Source: Misgurnus anguillicaudatus | Taxonomy: Eukaryota > Chordata > Actinopteri > Cypriniformes > Cobitidae | Direction of reading: 5' to 3' | Length of the DNA: 64,000 nucleotides | NCBI RefSeq assembly: GCF_027580225.2 | Contig: NC_073346.2 | Span: 2,003,001-2,067,000, forward strand | Shown here: piece after piece, positions 33,719 to 44,753 of the stretch | Numbering within the stretch: the first letter of the stretch is position 1 | Layout of the letters: every line of letters begins with the position of its first letter | Notes under the pieces: model-generated | The model's database searches: none | Told to the model about the DNA's origin: nothing | The model's input: the letters and a program-made list of their open reading frames with translations, nothing else | Translations under genes and position numbers: made by a program

Positions 33719-35949
33719 ATGGATGATCTGGACTACAGTAAGTAAAGCGAGTTTTGTGTTTTGCTGGTTACTGCATCACGCACTGTCGGTTTCCATATAA
33801 ATATGAGCATCTAAAAGGCATCGTGCAGGATGATTTAATTATATTTTAAAGCTTTGAAACGTAATTTCATCGGACCGTTGTCATATTTGTCATTTTTGCG
33901 GCTTCGGGCGTAATTCAGCTGTCAGTCACCAGTCATTGCAGTGGATTCATTCAAGTGTGGCCTCTACATCTCTCTTGCATTTATTTTTTTTAATCGTACA
34001 CTGAATAACGTCAATACTGTGTGTTTACTTAATCTTATAAGAAAATTATGTGGTGCTAACTTGTTCATTAGCCTAATTTGGTTGATATTATTGGATTTGT
34101 TAACTTATTCTTTACAATGGTTTATTTATGCAGATGAAAGCTTTTTCCTATCTCGCACTTCACTTTGACAAAAATATAAACTTAATGTAGACACATGGCA
34201 AAGATGTGCAGGCTGATTACACAGTTAAGCATTTTACTACCTGTATGACTGATGTTGTTGTTCAGATAATAACGTTAGATGCCAACTGTATTAATCTGCT
34301 TTCGATCTTGAAATGAGCTGTGAGATATGACGGATTTCCGAAGTGTTTGTTGGTACCTGCAGGCATTGCTTTCTGATGTGCTGTGGGTTTGGCTCTGTTC
34401 TGTCGTGGCTTGCTCCCTCAAAACACACAAACACCAGCTGGTGTTGTAAGAGAGACTCCATCAGATAAACTTAATGTAGACTTTACTCAACCCAGTGAGG
34501 ATTTATGTAAACATAATTTCTGTCTATGTTCAGTGTTTTTATGTCTCGCATCATACAGTAAATAAGAAAAGATGCAAGTTTGCAGTTAAGGAATGTCAGG
34601 AGCGTGTAGGGAAAACAAGGACTATTAAAGGGGCTGTAAAATATGTAGAAATGAAGCTGTACTGGACCCTGTGTCCTAATTCAGCCCCCCTTTCCCTGCA
34701 GTCCCAGCGGACCTGAGCCCAGAGGAACGCTCCGAACTCGAGGAGATCCGGCGCAGGAAGGGAGCTCTGCTTCTGGAGATCCAGAGACTGAAAGATGAGC
34801 TGAGAGAAGCCATTATAGAGGTGGAGGGTCTGGAGACCAGCACAGAGGGCAGGTTAGTCTGTTTACACGCTAAAATGTAGCTAACTTATCATAACATTGA
34901 TGCTCGATGTAAAATTTTGTCTTTTTTTTTAAACCACAGAGGAAACAAAACAGTTAAAACTGTTCAAGACAAGTGAGCTCTCAGTTATAAAATTAAAACA
35001 AAAAAACTGATTACAAAATTATAAATTGTAAAGTAGGACAAAAAGATAAGCAGGTTTTTTTTATCAAGTTTATATACCTCATCTTGATTTTGGCACATGC
35101 ACATTACTGTGATGCTATGTGAAGATCACACAGAAATCAGCCATCTGGTGATTAGTTAGCAGGTGTGGGTATACCAGACTAGATTTAGTACTTGGTACTG
35201 TCGATACATTAGAAAGGCTTGTGTTGTGTTTGTTAACCCTTTAATGCTATCTTGAGTCAGTAGATACCCGGAATGTCATTTGTGTATAATCTTAATTTTT
35301 TTTGGCATCTGTTTAATGAAAAATAAAGTATCATCAAAGCATAACATATGCTTAATTTTATCATTTTGTTTTTGTAAGTGTTAGGACAGATTTAAACTAG
35401 TTTTAAATCCGGTTGGCTAAAGACACAAATTTGTTATAATAATTGGGGAAGCATGTATGCATTACGGGGTTAATTGTAGTATTAATTTAGTACCAAAATG
35501 ACTGTACTGACATCACTTCACTACATGTTTATAATATTGCTGGGAACAGGTTTGTCTATCCTGGCATGCATATTGGCCTGTGTGTTTAATTGAATTCCTC
35601 CTGTATTTGTATTTGCCTTTTTTCCAGGTGGTCTCCAATGAGCCAGAAAAGCAAACACACACACACACACACACATTCTGGTTTCCATGTTTTGTGTGGA
35701 CATTTCATAGGCGTAATGCGTTTTATACTATTCAAACTGTATATTCTATTCCCCTTACCTGCCCAATTCCCAAACCCCAACCATCACAGAAACCTTTCTC
35801 CTAGTTCACATTTTTAAGAAACATCATTTTGTTTGATTTATAAGCTTGTTTCCCCATGGGGACATCAAAATGTCCCCACAAGGTCACAAAAACACTGGTA
35901 TTCCTATCTTTGTGGAGACAATTGTTCCCCACAACGTGATAATTACCAG

Positions 35950-35994
<45 letters not shown>

Positions 35995-36680
35995 ACTTGT
36001 GTAAACACTAGAGACATTTACATGAATGTTCAGTAGTTGTACACAAGGTGGTAAATACAGCTACATTCACACAGCTTGGTAAAAATGAACAATAGTCATA
36101 CTCTTATTTTCATATAGGCTTACATGTGCTGTGTAAACAGAATTGCATTGGATGCTGGATAGCCAGTTGTCATATGTACTGAAAACTGCACATATGCTTG
36201 TGTTTTTTATCACAAGGCTTTGGCAACTCGCAAAGAGAGATGAGCTTTGTGTTATCTGAAGGTTTTAAATACAGTTGTCTTTTATTTGGTTTGAGGTTCT
36301 CTTATTAGTTTTGTGGTCTGTGTGTGACCTACATCATTCATACAGACAACATTCAAGCTGCTTCTGTAAGCCATTGTATTAATAGGACAATTCGAAAGAG
36401 TTTACCTGTTAGTAAATACTATTGTCAATCACAAACACTGACTGTGTGGATGTAGCCAAAGTGAGATATCTTTCATCATTTCATAACGCAAATTGTAATA
36501 ATCTTCCCACCTTTTTTATAGTAAAACTTTACAGAAGAGTCGACATGTGGCTATGGGGAGGAAAAAATTCAACATGGATCCGAAAAAGGTACAGAAAAAT
36601 TCATTTTTGCTGCTTGAATTATTTTTCTTAAATATAAGATTTAAAACAATTATTAAATTTATATTAACGTTTAAAACTTT

Positions 36681-36765
<85 letters not shown>

Positions 36766-39700
36766 GGGAATTGTGTTTCTAGTGGAAAATGAGCTTCTCA
36801 GACACACTCCAGAGGACATTGCCCAGTTTCTGTATAAAGGAGAAGGACTTAATAAAACTGCAATAGGAGACTATCTGGGTGAAAGGTGCTATGTGCACTT
36901 TTGCTGTATTAAATTGATGATCAGTGATTCAGTGATGAGTGTGTGACTCATTTTTCTGAAGAGAGGACATGACGATGTCTGATTTATGCGAGAAGTAGAA
37001 GAATTTTTTGTGTGACAGCTTGTATATTAGCGATGTGCAAAACTACCTATTTTCAACTATTAGTAGGTTGCCTGAGGAATTAGTTGATTTCAAACAGCGC
37101 TTCATGTTTTTGGAAAGAAAGAACAAATATATTAAAGCAGACACTTAAAATAACCCTTCCCCAAAGTCTTTTTCTCTCTTTTATCAGAGATGACTTCAAT
37201 ATTAAAGTATTACAGGCGTTTGTGGATCTTCACGAATTCACAGATCTCAACTTGGTACAAGCCCTTAGGTAAACCATGTCATTTTTATCTTTGGCACCTT
37301 ATAATAGTCTTGTTTTTTATTACTATATATACACAGTAATTATGCATTATTTCATCATGTATTTGAAGAGCTGATGTGCTTGTGTTTACTGCAGGCAGTT
37401 TCTGTGGAGCTTCCGGTTGCCAGGTGAAGCTCAGAAGATCGACAGGATGATGGAGGCCTTCGCTCAGAGATACTGTCACTGCAATCCTGGAGTCTTCCAG
37501 AGCACAGGTGAAACACTGTCGACTGATCCAAACTCATATCTGGGCTGTTTTAGAGAAATCATCATACTTGTACAGCTCTCACAGTCCTCTCAAACACGCT
37601 CTGCCCACAGACACCTGTTACGTGCTGTCGTTTGCCATCATCATGTTGAACACCAGTCTGCATAACCCGAATGTTCGGGACAAGCCAACGGTGGAGCGCT
37701 TCATCAGCATGAACAGAGGCATCAATGATGGTGGAGACTTACCAGAAGAACTTCTCAGAGTAAGAGACGATGTGTTTCTGTGATGAGCAAATCGTAATTT
37801 AATACTTGTTGTATTAAAGGTCATTGGTTCCTAAAAAACAGTGATGATACCAATCTGCTAATAAATGTTTTCTTTAGAACCTGTATGACAGCATCAAGAA
37901 TGAGCCGTTTAAGATCCCAGAGGATGATGGGAATGATCTGACACACACTTTCTTCAACCCTGATCGAGAGGGCTGGCTCCTCAAACTGGGTGAGTCTCTT
38001 GTGCAGACCAAGAGGGTTTCTTTCTTCTCTATGAATCAATGTAACACGTTTGGCAGGGTCTCTTTTTGCCGTTGCATGGTTTCCTGTTATTTCATTGCTG
38101 ATCGCTTTGCACTGTTTTTCCTTAAAATCCAACAAACGTCTAATGTTGTCGAAAGGTTTACCTTCTTTTTTGCATGGCAAGATCTCCCAAGCACTAAACG
38201 CTTTTAAATCTATTTCTCCCCCGTCCTTGTGTCTTATTCTCTCTTTCTTTATCCCGTGACCCCACTCCCCTCATTCCCTTCTTCCTGATCTCCTCTTCTG
38301 GCTCCTGCTCTGCTTGACCTGTGATTTTTCTGCTGCTGGTGATGTTCACCCTGCAGGAGGTACTTACAGTCTCTCGTCCCTAACTAGAGCACTTTAGTGA
38401 AAGGGTCGTCTTAGCACAGTGTGAGACCAGTACTGAATGGTCTTAGTGGTGTTTGCATAGCAAATCAGAACTGGTATTATTGTTTTAAATTGGTACTACA
38501 TGCTTTCATGCATCATACAGTCACATAGAGCGGGATGCACCGAATGTTCAGCGAACAAAACTGTTTGGCTGAAAATAGCAAAAGTCTCAGACACTTTCAA
38601 ATGCTTTCACAGTGTTGACGTGTTTGCTGCATTTATAAACCATGCACGCCTTTCACTTTACGCTGGTTATTTTATTGCGTCATTAAAAACTTTGTTTCGT
38701 AAAATAGATTTGTTTTCTGCAGATCCCAGAAAATGCTTAAATTTTGCTTATTTTTTTACTTTTTTGGCTAAATAGTTTCTGTTGCCAGACATTTGTTGCA
38801 TCCCTATAATATACTTTAACAAGCAAATTACGTTTTTACGCATACGCCACAAAACCAGTCAGAAGAGGCACAGGTATATTTGTAGAAAAAGCTCATTATA
38901 AATGATCGTTTTATTTGATCAAAAATCATTAGTATATTATGTAAATATTATGTTCCATGAAGATATTAAGTAAACTTCCTACCGTAAATATATCAACACT
39001 TTATTTTTGTGAGTGGGTGCAGCTAAATCTCGATTAAAAGTGAAACTCGCCTTCAAACTTCGCCTTACCATCCACCCTTCCTTGAGGATTTCCCAAGGAA
39101 ATTCAGATTTGATTATGTGAAAGCTTACAATTTCCCCCTTTAGGTAAAACAAGGTTATTACTTTGGTAAGCCAGTAGAGAGCAAAAACAAACCATTTTTG
39201 TTAGTAATATGCATTGCTGTATACCGACTGCGTTTGGACTTTGATCTTTAAATGCGTTTTTAAAAATATTTTGTTCCAGATTTACAATTCGTTTTCTCTT
39301 GGAATATTTGCAATATTGTCCTATTCTATTAAACCATGCATCGAAGGAATCTCAATTTCTTATTTGTAAAAAGGCCCCATATACATAACAGACTTGCATT
39401 TTTGTCAATAAGCAAACAAAGCATAACAAAACAATGTTTACAAGTGTGACCAAAGGGTTGAAGACATAGAAAATGTTCTTTAGGAAAGAATTAACTAACA
39501 AATAGTGCACTGACAAACACTTAGCATGACTTTAGCATTGTGGCTGTGAGGTTTACTCAGGTAAGCACTACTTATATTTTCCTCAGAATCTCAACAGTCT
39601 TGTTTATTCAGTTGGCAAGTTGATGGATTTTTATCTTGTATCTGTCTATGTGGTTTACCAGCGGACTGACACAAAGGAAAGTGTTGATACTAAGGTCCTG

Positions 39701-42687
39701 TTTTACACCTCTAATCCAGCGTAATCTTCTTTCTCAGGAGGTCGTGTGAAAACATGGAAGAGACGGTGGTTCATTCTGACAGATAACTGTCTTTATTACT
39801 TTGAGTACACAACAGTAAGTCACATTCACACCACAAGCAAGACAATGTACAGTCAAATCAGTCATTTAAAACATGAAGAGGCAATATTCATTTAAATTGA
39901 AAACATTACTTTAAAATGTTATCATTTATCAGAAGCATTTATGCAAAGCAGCTTGTGGGTATACAGACAAAATAGTCTAATAATATTGTCTGAAATGTCA
40001 GCCACTGCAATATATTAGTCTCAACGGTTCAGATGAAATGGAGACAGTGGAGGTGTGTAAAGTTGCTCTTTGTTAGATGAATGAAAATGAAAACCTAGAA
40101 CTAGCAGAGCTTTATGGAAAATTTCTTAAGACAATGGCCAATTATAGTTTTGTCATTGACATGTCAGAATTGAGTATTATAAAGAGCCATGTCATCATTT
40201 CTGATAATGACCGAAGTGACTGTACATGATCCCTTACAGATGTGTTATCATTACCAAATTGTCCTATTCATTGATGGTACTCCCTGTTTATTTCTGTGTG
40301 TAGGATAAAGAGCCCAGAGGCATCATTCCTTTAGAAAATCTGAGTATACGTGAGGTTGAAGATCCCAGGAAGCCAGTAAGTGTGTTACATGTTTATTTCA
40401 TTAATAGACTTTTACCAGAAACTGATGTAAGATTATGATGTTTTCCCTAAAGAACTGTTTCGAGCTGTATATCCCCAATAACCGCGGTCAGCTGATTAAA
40501 GCGTGTAAGACTGAAGCTGATGGCAGAGTGGTGGAGGGAAATCACATGGTGTACCGAATCTCTGCCCCCACCCCAGAAGAAAAAGACGAATGGATCCACA
40601 GCATCAAGTAAGTGATCCGAGCAAGTGAGTTATGAAGGTAGATGAGATCTTAGAAGACAAAAAGTGACTTGAAAAAGTGCTGTTCACATCAAGTGCAAAT
40701 TCTCCTCAGCCTGTGTTTGCATAATCAAACTGTATTTGCATTTTCTGAAGGAACTAACAATGTTTGGCAGACCGTGAAGGAATAGTGTTTGGGTAGCATA
40801 AACCTCATGATGTGTGCACACCAAAGGCTAAGTGAATGTGCATCGCATTACTCGCTCTATATTGTTCGTTGGATTACTTGTTTTTGGGTCACTCGCACAA
40901 ATGTAATCATTGCTGTCTATCATTTTCTGATACAATCAGGACTTGTCAATGAGTTCTTCCCTATGGGAATTTTGCACTTTCAAATTTGTAAGATGCGACT
41001 GAGGCAAATATTGCCTGTTTGCGGCAATCGCGCTTGTATTGGCCGACATCTATTTACGGCTTAGCATCGACTTTAGGTATTGGTTAAAGGGATTGTTCAC
41101 TGAAAAATGAAAATTCTATAATTTACTGACACTCTCAATTTGTTTTAAACTTGTATAAATGTCTTTGTTCTGCCGACTACAAATGAAGATATGTTTGTAA
41201 CCAAGCTGATTTATGTTATTAACAGGGTTTCTACGGGTCCTTGAAATTTTGTGAATCTGGCGGAAAATTCAAGGCCCTGGGGAGTTTTTGAAAATATACA
41301 TACATAGATACAGGTCATTGAAAGTGCTTGAATCTATTTTATGCAAGAAGTTTTCTGGAAAAAAAATCCATATTATTCCCTGTGTAGTGTAGGATAATAA
41401 AAATTCTTTTTAAAACTTTTAAAGTTTTAAATATTTAATCTTTTGTATGCGAATGTTGACTCATACCAAAATGCTTTTTTGCATAGTTTTGTTTGACAAA
41501 TGAAAATGTCTCGGGTTACATATGTAACACTTGTTCCCTGAGAAGGGAACGAGACGCTGCGTCTTCCTTGTCATATTGCCTGTGTCCCTGTAATGCATCT
41601 TTGACAATATTTCAGATAGCGATATACTTCCTGACTCCCGCGTCACCCTGTCTTTGTCGTTAAGTCTCACCATTGGTTGAATTTGATATAAATATTCAGA
41701 CACACTTACCCCTGTAGGCGTCCCCAAAGTGTCACCGCAGTGATGCAGCACGAATTCCCTCGAAAGGGAACTGTAACAATGTATCTTAAAAGGTAACACG
41801 ATGTAACGTTGCTCTCACTTGAAATGTGTCCCCACATTTAGTTCTTGAATTTGAGGGTATTGGACCTGGAAAGTCCTTGAAAGGTCATTGAATTTGAAGT
41901 TAACTAAGGTTTGGGAACCCTGTATTAACATTTTTCAAAATATCTTTATTCATGTTCAAGAGCAAGGAAATGATGACAGAATTTTCATTTTCTGGTGAAA
42001 ATCCCTTTAACACGCTGTGTTTATATCCAGTGTAAATAGACTCCATTAAAGTGTTGACAAAGTTTCTTCTAGCATTTAGACATTGTCTGGAAAATCAGCT
42101 AAAAGTGTTGATTACTTTTTGTCTAATCAAATGTTTTAATGAATCCCTATTAAAGGCGGAGTGCACAATGTTTGAAAGCCAATGTTGATATTTGAAATCA
42201 CCTAAACAAACACGCCCCTACCCCAATAGAATCTGGACCTTCTTTTAAAAGACTCGCCCCACACATACTCAACCCGGCAAGGATGTCGGTTAGTAGACAC
42301 GCTCCTTACTGCTGATTGGCTATAAGTGTGTTTTGGTAGTGGGCCCGTCTCCTTTTCCAAAGCGTTTTTCAAACATTGTGCACTCCGCCTTTAACATAAG
42401 CTTTTTATTCTCAATATCATGTAACAGATTTATGGGTATAATGAAAATGTTTCAGTTATAGACATAAGCTTCTTGATATTTACTATCCCAACTTCCTGTT
42501 TTAACACAAAATATATACAAACACATGAAAAGAAACTCCACTCCTAACAAATTCACGAGTACAGAACATAAAATGATTTCATGTCCTTTATCGCTTCAGA
42601 TCTGCTGTGAGCGTGGACCCTTTCTACGAGATGCTTGCAGCCAGGAAGAAACGCATTTCACTAAAGAAAAAGGAAGAGCAACCATAA
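33719..42687 (+). CDS. cyth2: cytohesin-2 (ARNO), ARF guanine-nucleotide exchange factor
   Basis: Coding exons: 33719-33737, 34702-34852, 36522-36588, 36767-36885, 37188-37268, 37395-37507, 37611-37759, 37878-37989, optional microexon 38357-38359, 39738-39814, 40304-40375, 40453-40607 and 42600-42687. All joins are in phase, giving 400 residues (401 with the microexon), the length of mammalian ARNO. Order: N-terminal coiled coil (about 10-56, [15 protein letters not shown]); Sec7 domain (about 57-245) with [13 protein letters not shown], the catalytic glutamic finger Glu157 in [14 protein letters not shown], and the ARF groove motif [21 protein letters not shown] domain (about 262-378) with [20 protein letters not shown]; polybasic tail [14 protein letters not shown]. 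The tail identifies cytohesin-2 rather than -1 or -3. The protein loads GTP on ARF1/ARF6 at phosphoinositide-rich membranes. Two further in-frame ATGs (33671, 33695) would add up to 16 residues; the third has the best context (AAAATGG). Poly(A) signal candidates: 43063 and 43235. Confidence 0.95.
35630..35992. repeat. fish repeat bracketed by (CA)n microsatellites in cyth2 intron 2
   Basis: Between a CA tract at about 35654-35674 and a longer one at 35951-35992 lies a unit with TTCTGGTTTCCATGTTTTGT, CCCCATGGGGACATCAAAA and TGTGGAGACAATTGTTCCCC, recalled as a widespread teleost repeat. The short frames inside are not genes. Confidence 0.6.
36683..36757 (+). repeat. (TC)n microsatellite forming the polypyrimidine tract of cyth2 exon 4
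   Basis: About 75 bp of pure CT repeat runs to within ten bases of the exon 4 acceptor (TGTCTCTCAG, exon starts 36767). It is on the coding strand as CT, so it can act as the polypyrimidine tract. The Ser-Leu frame across it is not a gene. Confidence 0.95.
38357..38359 (+). other. cyth2: 3-nt microexon (GAG) of cyth2, diglycine/triglycine switch
   Basis: GAG is bounded by a good acceptor (TTCACCCTGCAG) and a donor (GTACTT). The preceding exon ends at 37989 in phase 1 and the next exon starts at 39738, also with GAG. Skipping gives Leu-Gly-Gly-Arg in the first PH loop; inclusion adds one Gly. In mammalian cytohesins this exact 3-nt exon produces the two PH isoforms: diglycine with strong PtdIns(3,4,5)P3 selectivity, triglycine with little preference over PtdIns(4,5)P2. 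Inclusion here is inferred from the sites. Confidence 0.8.
38360..39737 (+). other. cyth2: cyth2 intron downstream of the microexon, no other gene
   Basis: Intron between the GAG microexon and the PH exon at 39738. No recognisable additional exon or repeat was identified; open frames are short and motif-free. Confidence 0.5.
41224..41921. mobile_element. hAT-like element in cyth2 intron, with nested repeat
   Basis: The ends read AGGGTTTCTACGGGTCCTTG and AAGGTTTGGGAACCCT. They are flanked by TTATTAAC (41216-41223) and GTATTAAC (41922-41929), a 7 of 8 duplication. Internal GTCCTTGAAAGGTCATTGAA repeats the terminal sequence. A second repeat is nested at about 41510-41815: CTCGGGTTACATATGTAAC, TTCCCTGAGAAGGGAACGAG, and an inverted TTCCCTCGAAAGGGAACTG near its end. 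No coding capacity. Confidence 0.6.
42154..42390. mobile_element. 237-bp TTAA-flanked MITE in last cyth2 intron
   Basis: Perfect inverted ends of at least 24 bp, beginning AGGCGGAGTGCACAATGT and ending ACATTGTGCACTCCGCCT, with TTAA on both sides (42150-42153, 42391-42394). It sits about 210 bases upstream of the terminal coding exon of cyth2. A different family from the element at 79-461 but the same TTAA target. Confidence 0.85.
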
Positions 42688-44022
42688 AATCCTCAATTTC
42701 TTCCCATGATCCTTCCATAATCTTACAGTCATCTTACTCCAGCAGCAGAAAACCTTCTTCCATTCACTGAGAAACAAACAATACTTCCCTGACACATCGA
42801 GGTAGCTCTTGTCCTGCCATTACGCTGGTTTTATGGACACGTTGATATTTTTGTCAAACCTGAACACTGAACCATCTTTAGTTGGATTGTGCAGGTGTGA
42901 CCTGTCCAATACTCGTTTATTCATACTTCTCTTCTCTACATACTTCTACTACACTTCTACACTACAGTGTTATTTACTAGTCATCACACCAGCCTGTACA
43001 AGCCTTTAAACTCTTTTATGCTGACATTCGAAATATTTGGACAACTGCGCCGATCGCATTCAAATAAAAGTGACAATTCTGTCATGATTTCCTCACCCTA
43101 TCATTGTTCCTTAATCCGTATAACTTTCTGTCTGGGTATCAGGTTTTCAATGCAGTAACAGTGAAAGGACTGGAGGCTTTGATAATAAACAAAGGATGAT
43201 AAAGCACTATTTAAATTTATTCCCTTAAACCGAGGAATAAAAATATTCTTTTTTGTGTCAAAATGTTGAAATGCGCCCTAACTCTCCTAAGTGCATTTAC
43301 CAATCACTTGTTTTTGAATTGGACCGTTATCAATGATTTGGTATCAGTCGAGTTAACAGCTTTCTTCCCCAAACCTGTTATGTTAACTTTAATTTTAGCT
43401 CATTTTTGATGCTTGACTTTAATCCCTTCCCCGCTGTTACTGACTTTCAGCCTTACCAGGGATGGATACAAGTCATATGGGTTTTGGAACAGATTCAGGG
43501 TGATCAGATTTTCATTTTGCGGGTGAACTATTACTTTAACCCATCTGCAGGACATTAGCCTTCATCGCACATTACTTAGTTCTCTGCATTTTACTTGCAC
43601 ACTTCCACTTCATCATTAGTTTGAGCGGTCAGTTTGGTTTTAGTTTCCTCTCTCCTTACCGCCGCTCTCACGTTTGATGGCTTCTGACCAGCGATCTTGC
43701 TATTGACAGCATCGTACTGTGAAGTTCTTACACATTACAGGGTAGACAACCAAACAGCCTGGTGTATTCTTCATCATCACCATCATCATCAGGGACAGAT
43801 CTAACATAGCCTTCACCACAGCTCAGCTTCTCTTGTTTTGTAGATTGTGTTACTGATATTGAAAGAAGAAGTTTTGCTCCCGTTGAAGGCTTTGGTTAGT
43901 CTGAATGCTATTTACTGAGTCTATTCTGCCTGTTTGAACTGAAACTATTTATCTCTTATTAACTTGAGTTTATGTTATAAATGAAGATTTAATGAAGGCC
44001 ATTGCTATACACACAAATCAAA
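42688..44022 (+). other. cyth2: probable cyth2 3' UTR and downstream sequence
   Basis: Follows the TAA at 42685-42687. AATAAA occurs at 43063-43068 and 43235-43240, either of which could end the transcript. No further gene was recognised. Confidence 0.45.
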
Positions 44023-44026
44023 TTAA

Positions 44027-44749
44027 AGGAATAGTCTACTCATTTTCAATGTTGAAATATGTTATTGCCTTGGCTGGGAATTGTTGATGCATCTCTCTGT
44101 CATCTGTGTGCGTGGGCGTGGGCGCTGGGGCGCGCTGCGACACTTCGATGGCGTTTGGCTTGGCCCCATTCATTCAATGGTGCCATTTGGAGATGAAGTT
44201 GGAGGTGGCCAAGCACATCAACGTTTTTCCTGTTTGGGACGAGTGGTTGTGCGAGCAAGTTTGGTGGTGCAAAGTGAAACGTGCAACTTTCCTGAGCGGA
44301 TTTAAAAGAGGAACTATATTGTATGGCGTAATAGCACTTTTGGGAGTACTTCGACTCGCCTGAAAAGTCCGCTCCCCTTCTCACTCTCATAATGGGAGAG
44401 GGAGGGTGTTACTGCGCCGAGTCGAAGTACTCACAAAAGTGCTATTACGCCATAAAATATAGTTCCTCTTTTAAATCCGCTTAGGAAAGCGCTACGTTTT
44501 ATTTTGTACCACCAAACTTGCTCGTATAACTACTCGTCTTAAATAGGAAAAACGTTGATGTGTTTGGTCACTTCTGACTTTGTCTCTGGGTGGTGCCGTT
44601 GAATGAATGGGGCTGTGCTGGGTGCTGTCGGGGTGTCGTAGCGCGCTCCGGCGCTTGCGTGCGCGCGCACGGATGATGGAGGGATGTATCAGGTCTTCTT
44701 GGTTAAGGTAGTGATATAGTTTGATGTTGAAAATGAGTAGACTATTCCT
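44027..44749. mobile_element. 723-bp TTAA-flanked long foldback element
   Basis: TTAA at 44023-44026 and 44750-44753 flanks ends AGGAATAGTCTACTCATTTT and AAAATGAGTAGACTATTCCT. Nearly the whole element is one inverted repeat of about 340-bp arms around a short centre near 44370-44410. For example, AGTACTTCGACTCG near 44347 pairs with CGAGTCGAAGTACT near 44418. Arms have diverged to perhaps 80-90 percent identity by eye. Non-coding; frames on both strands mirror each other. Confidence 0.8.
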
Positions 44750-44753
44750 TTAA

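Noticed and set aside
36680..36792. Ser-Leu repeat protein frame
   Set aside because: Produced by the CT microsatellite before cyth2 exon 4.
43768..43793. CATCATCACC-type short repeat
   Set aside because: Short trinucleotide tract in the cyth2 downstream region, no function supported.
44081..44390. Overlapping frames of 74-96 residues on both strands
   Set aside because: They lie in the long inverted repeat, so sequence on one strand mirrors the other; no motif.
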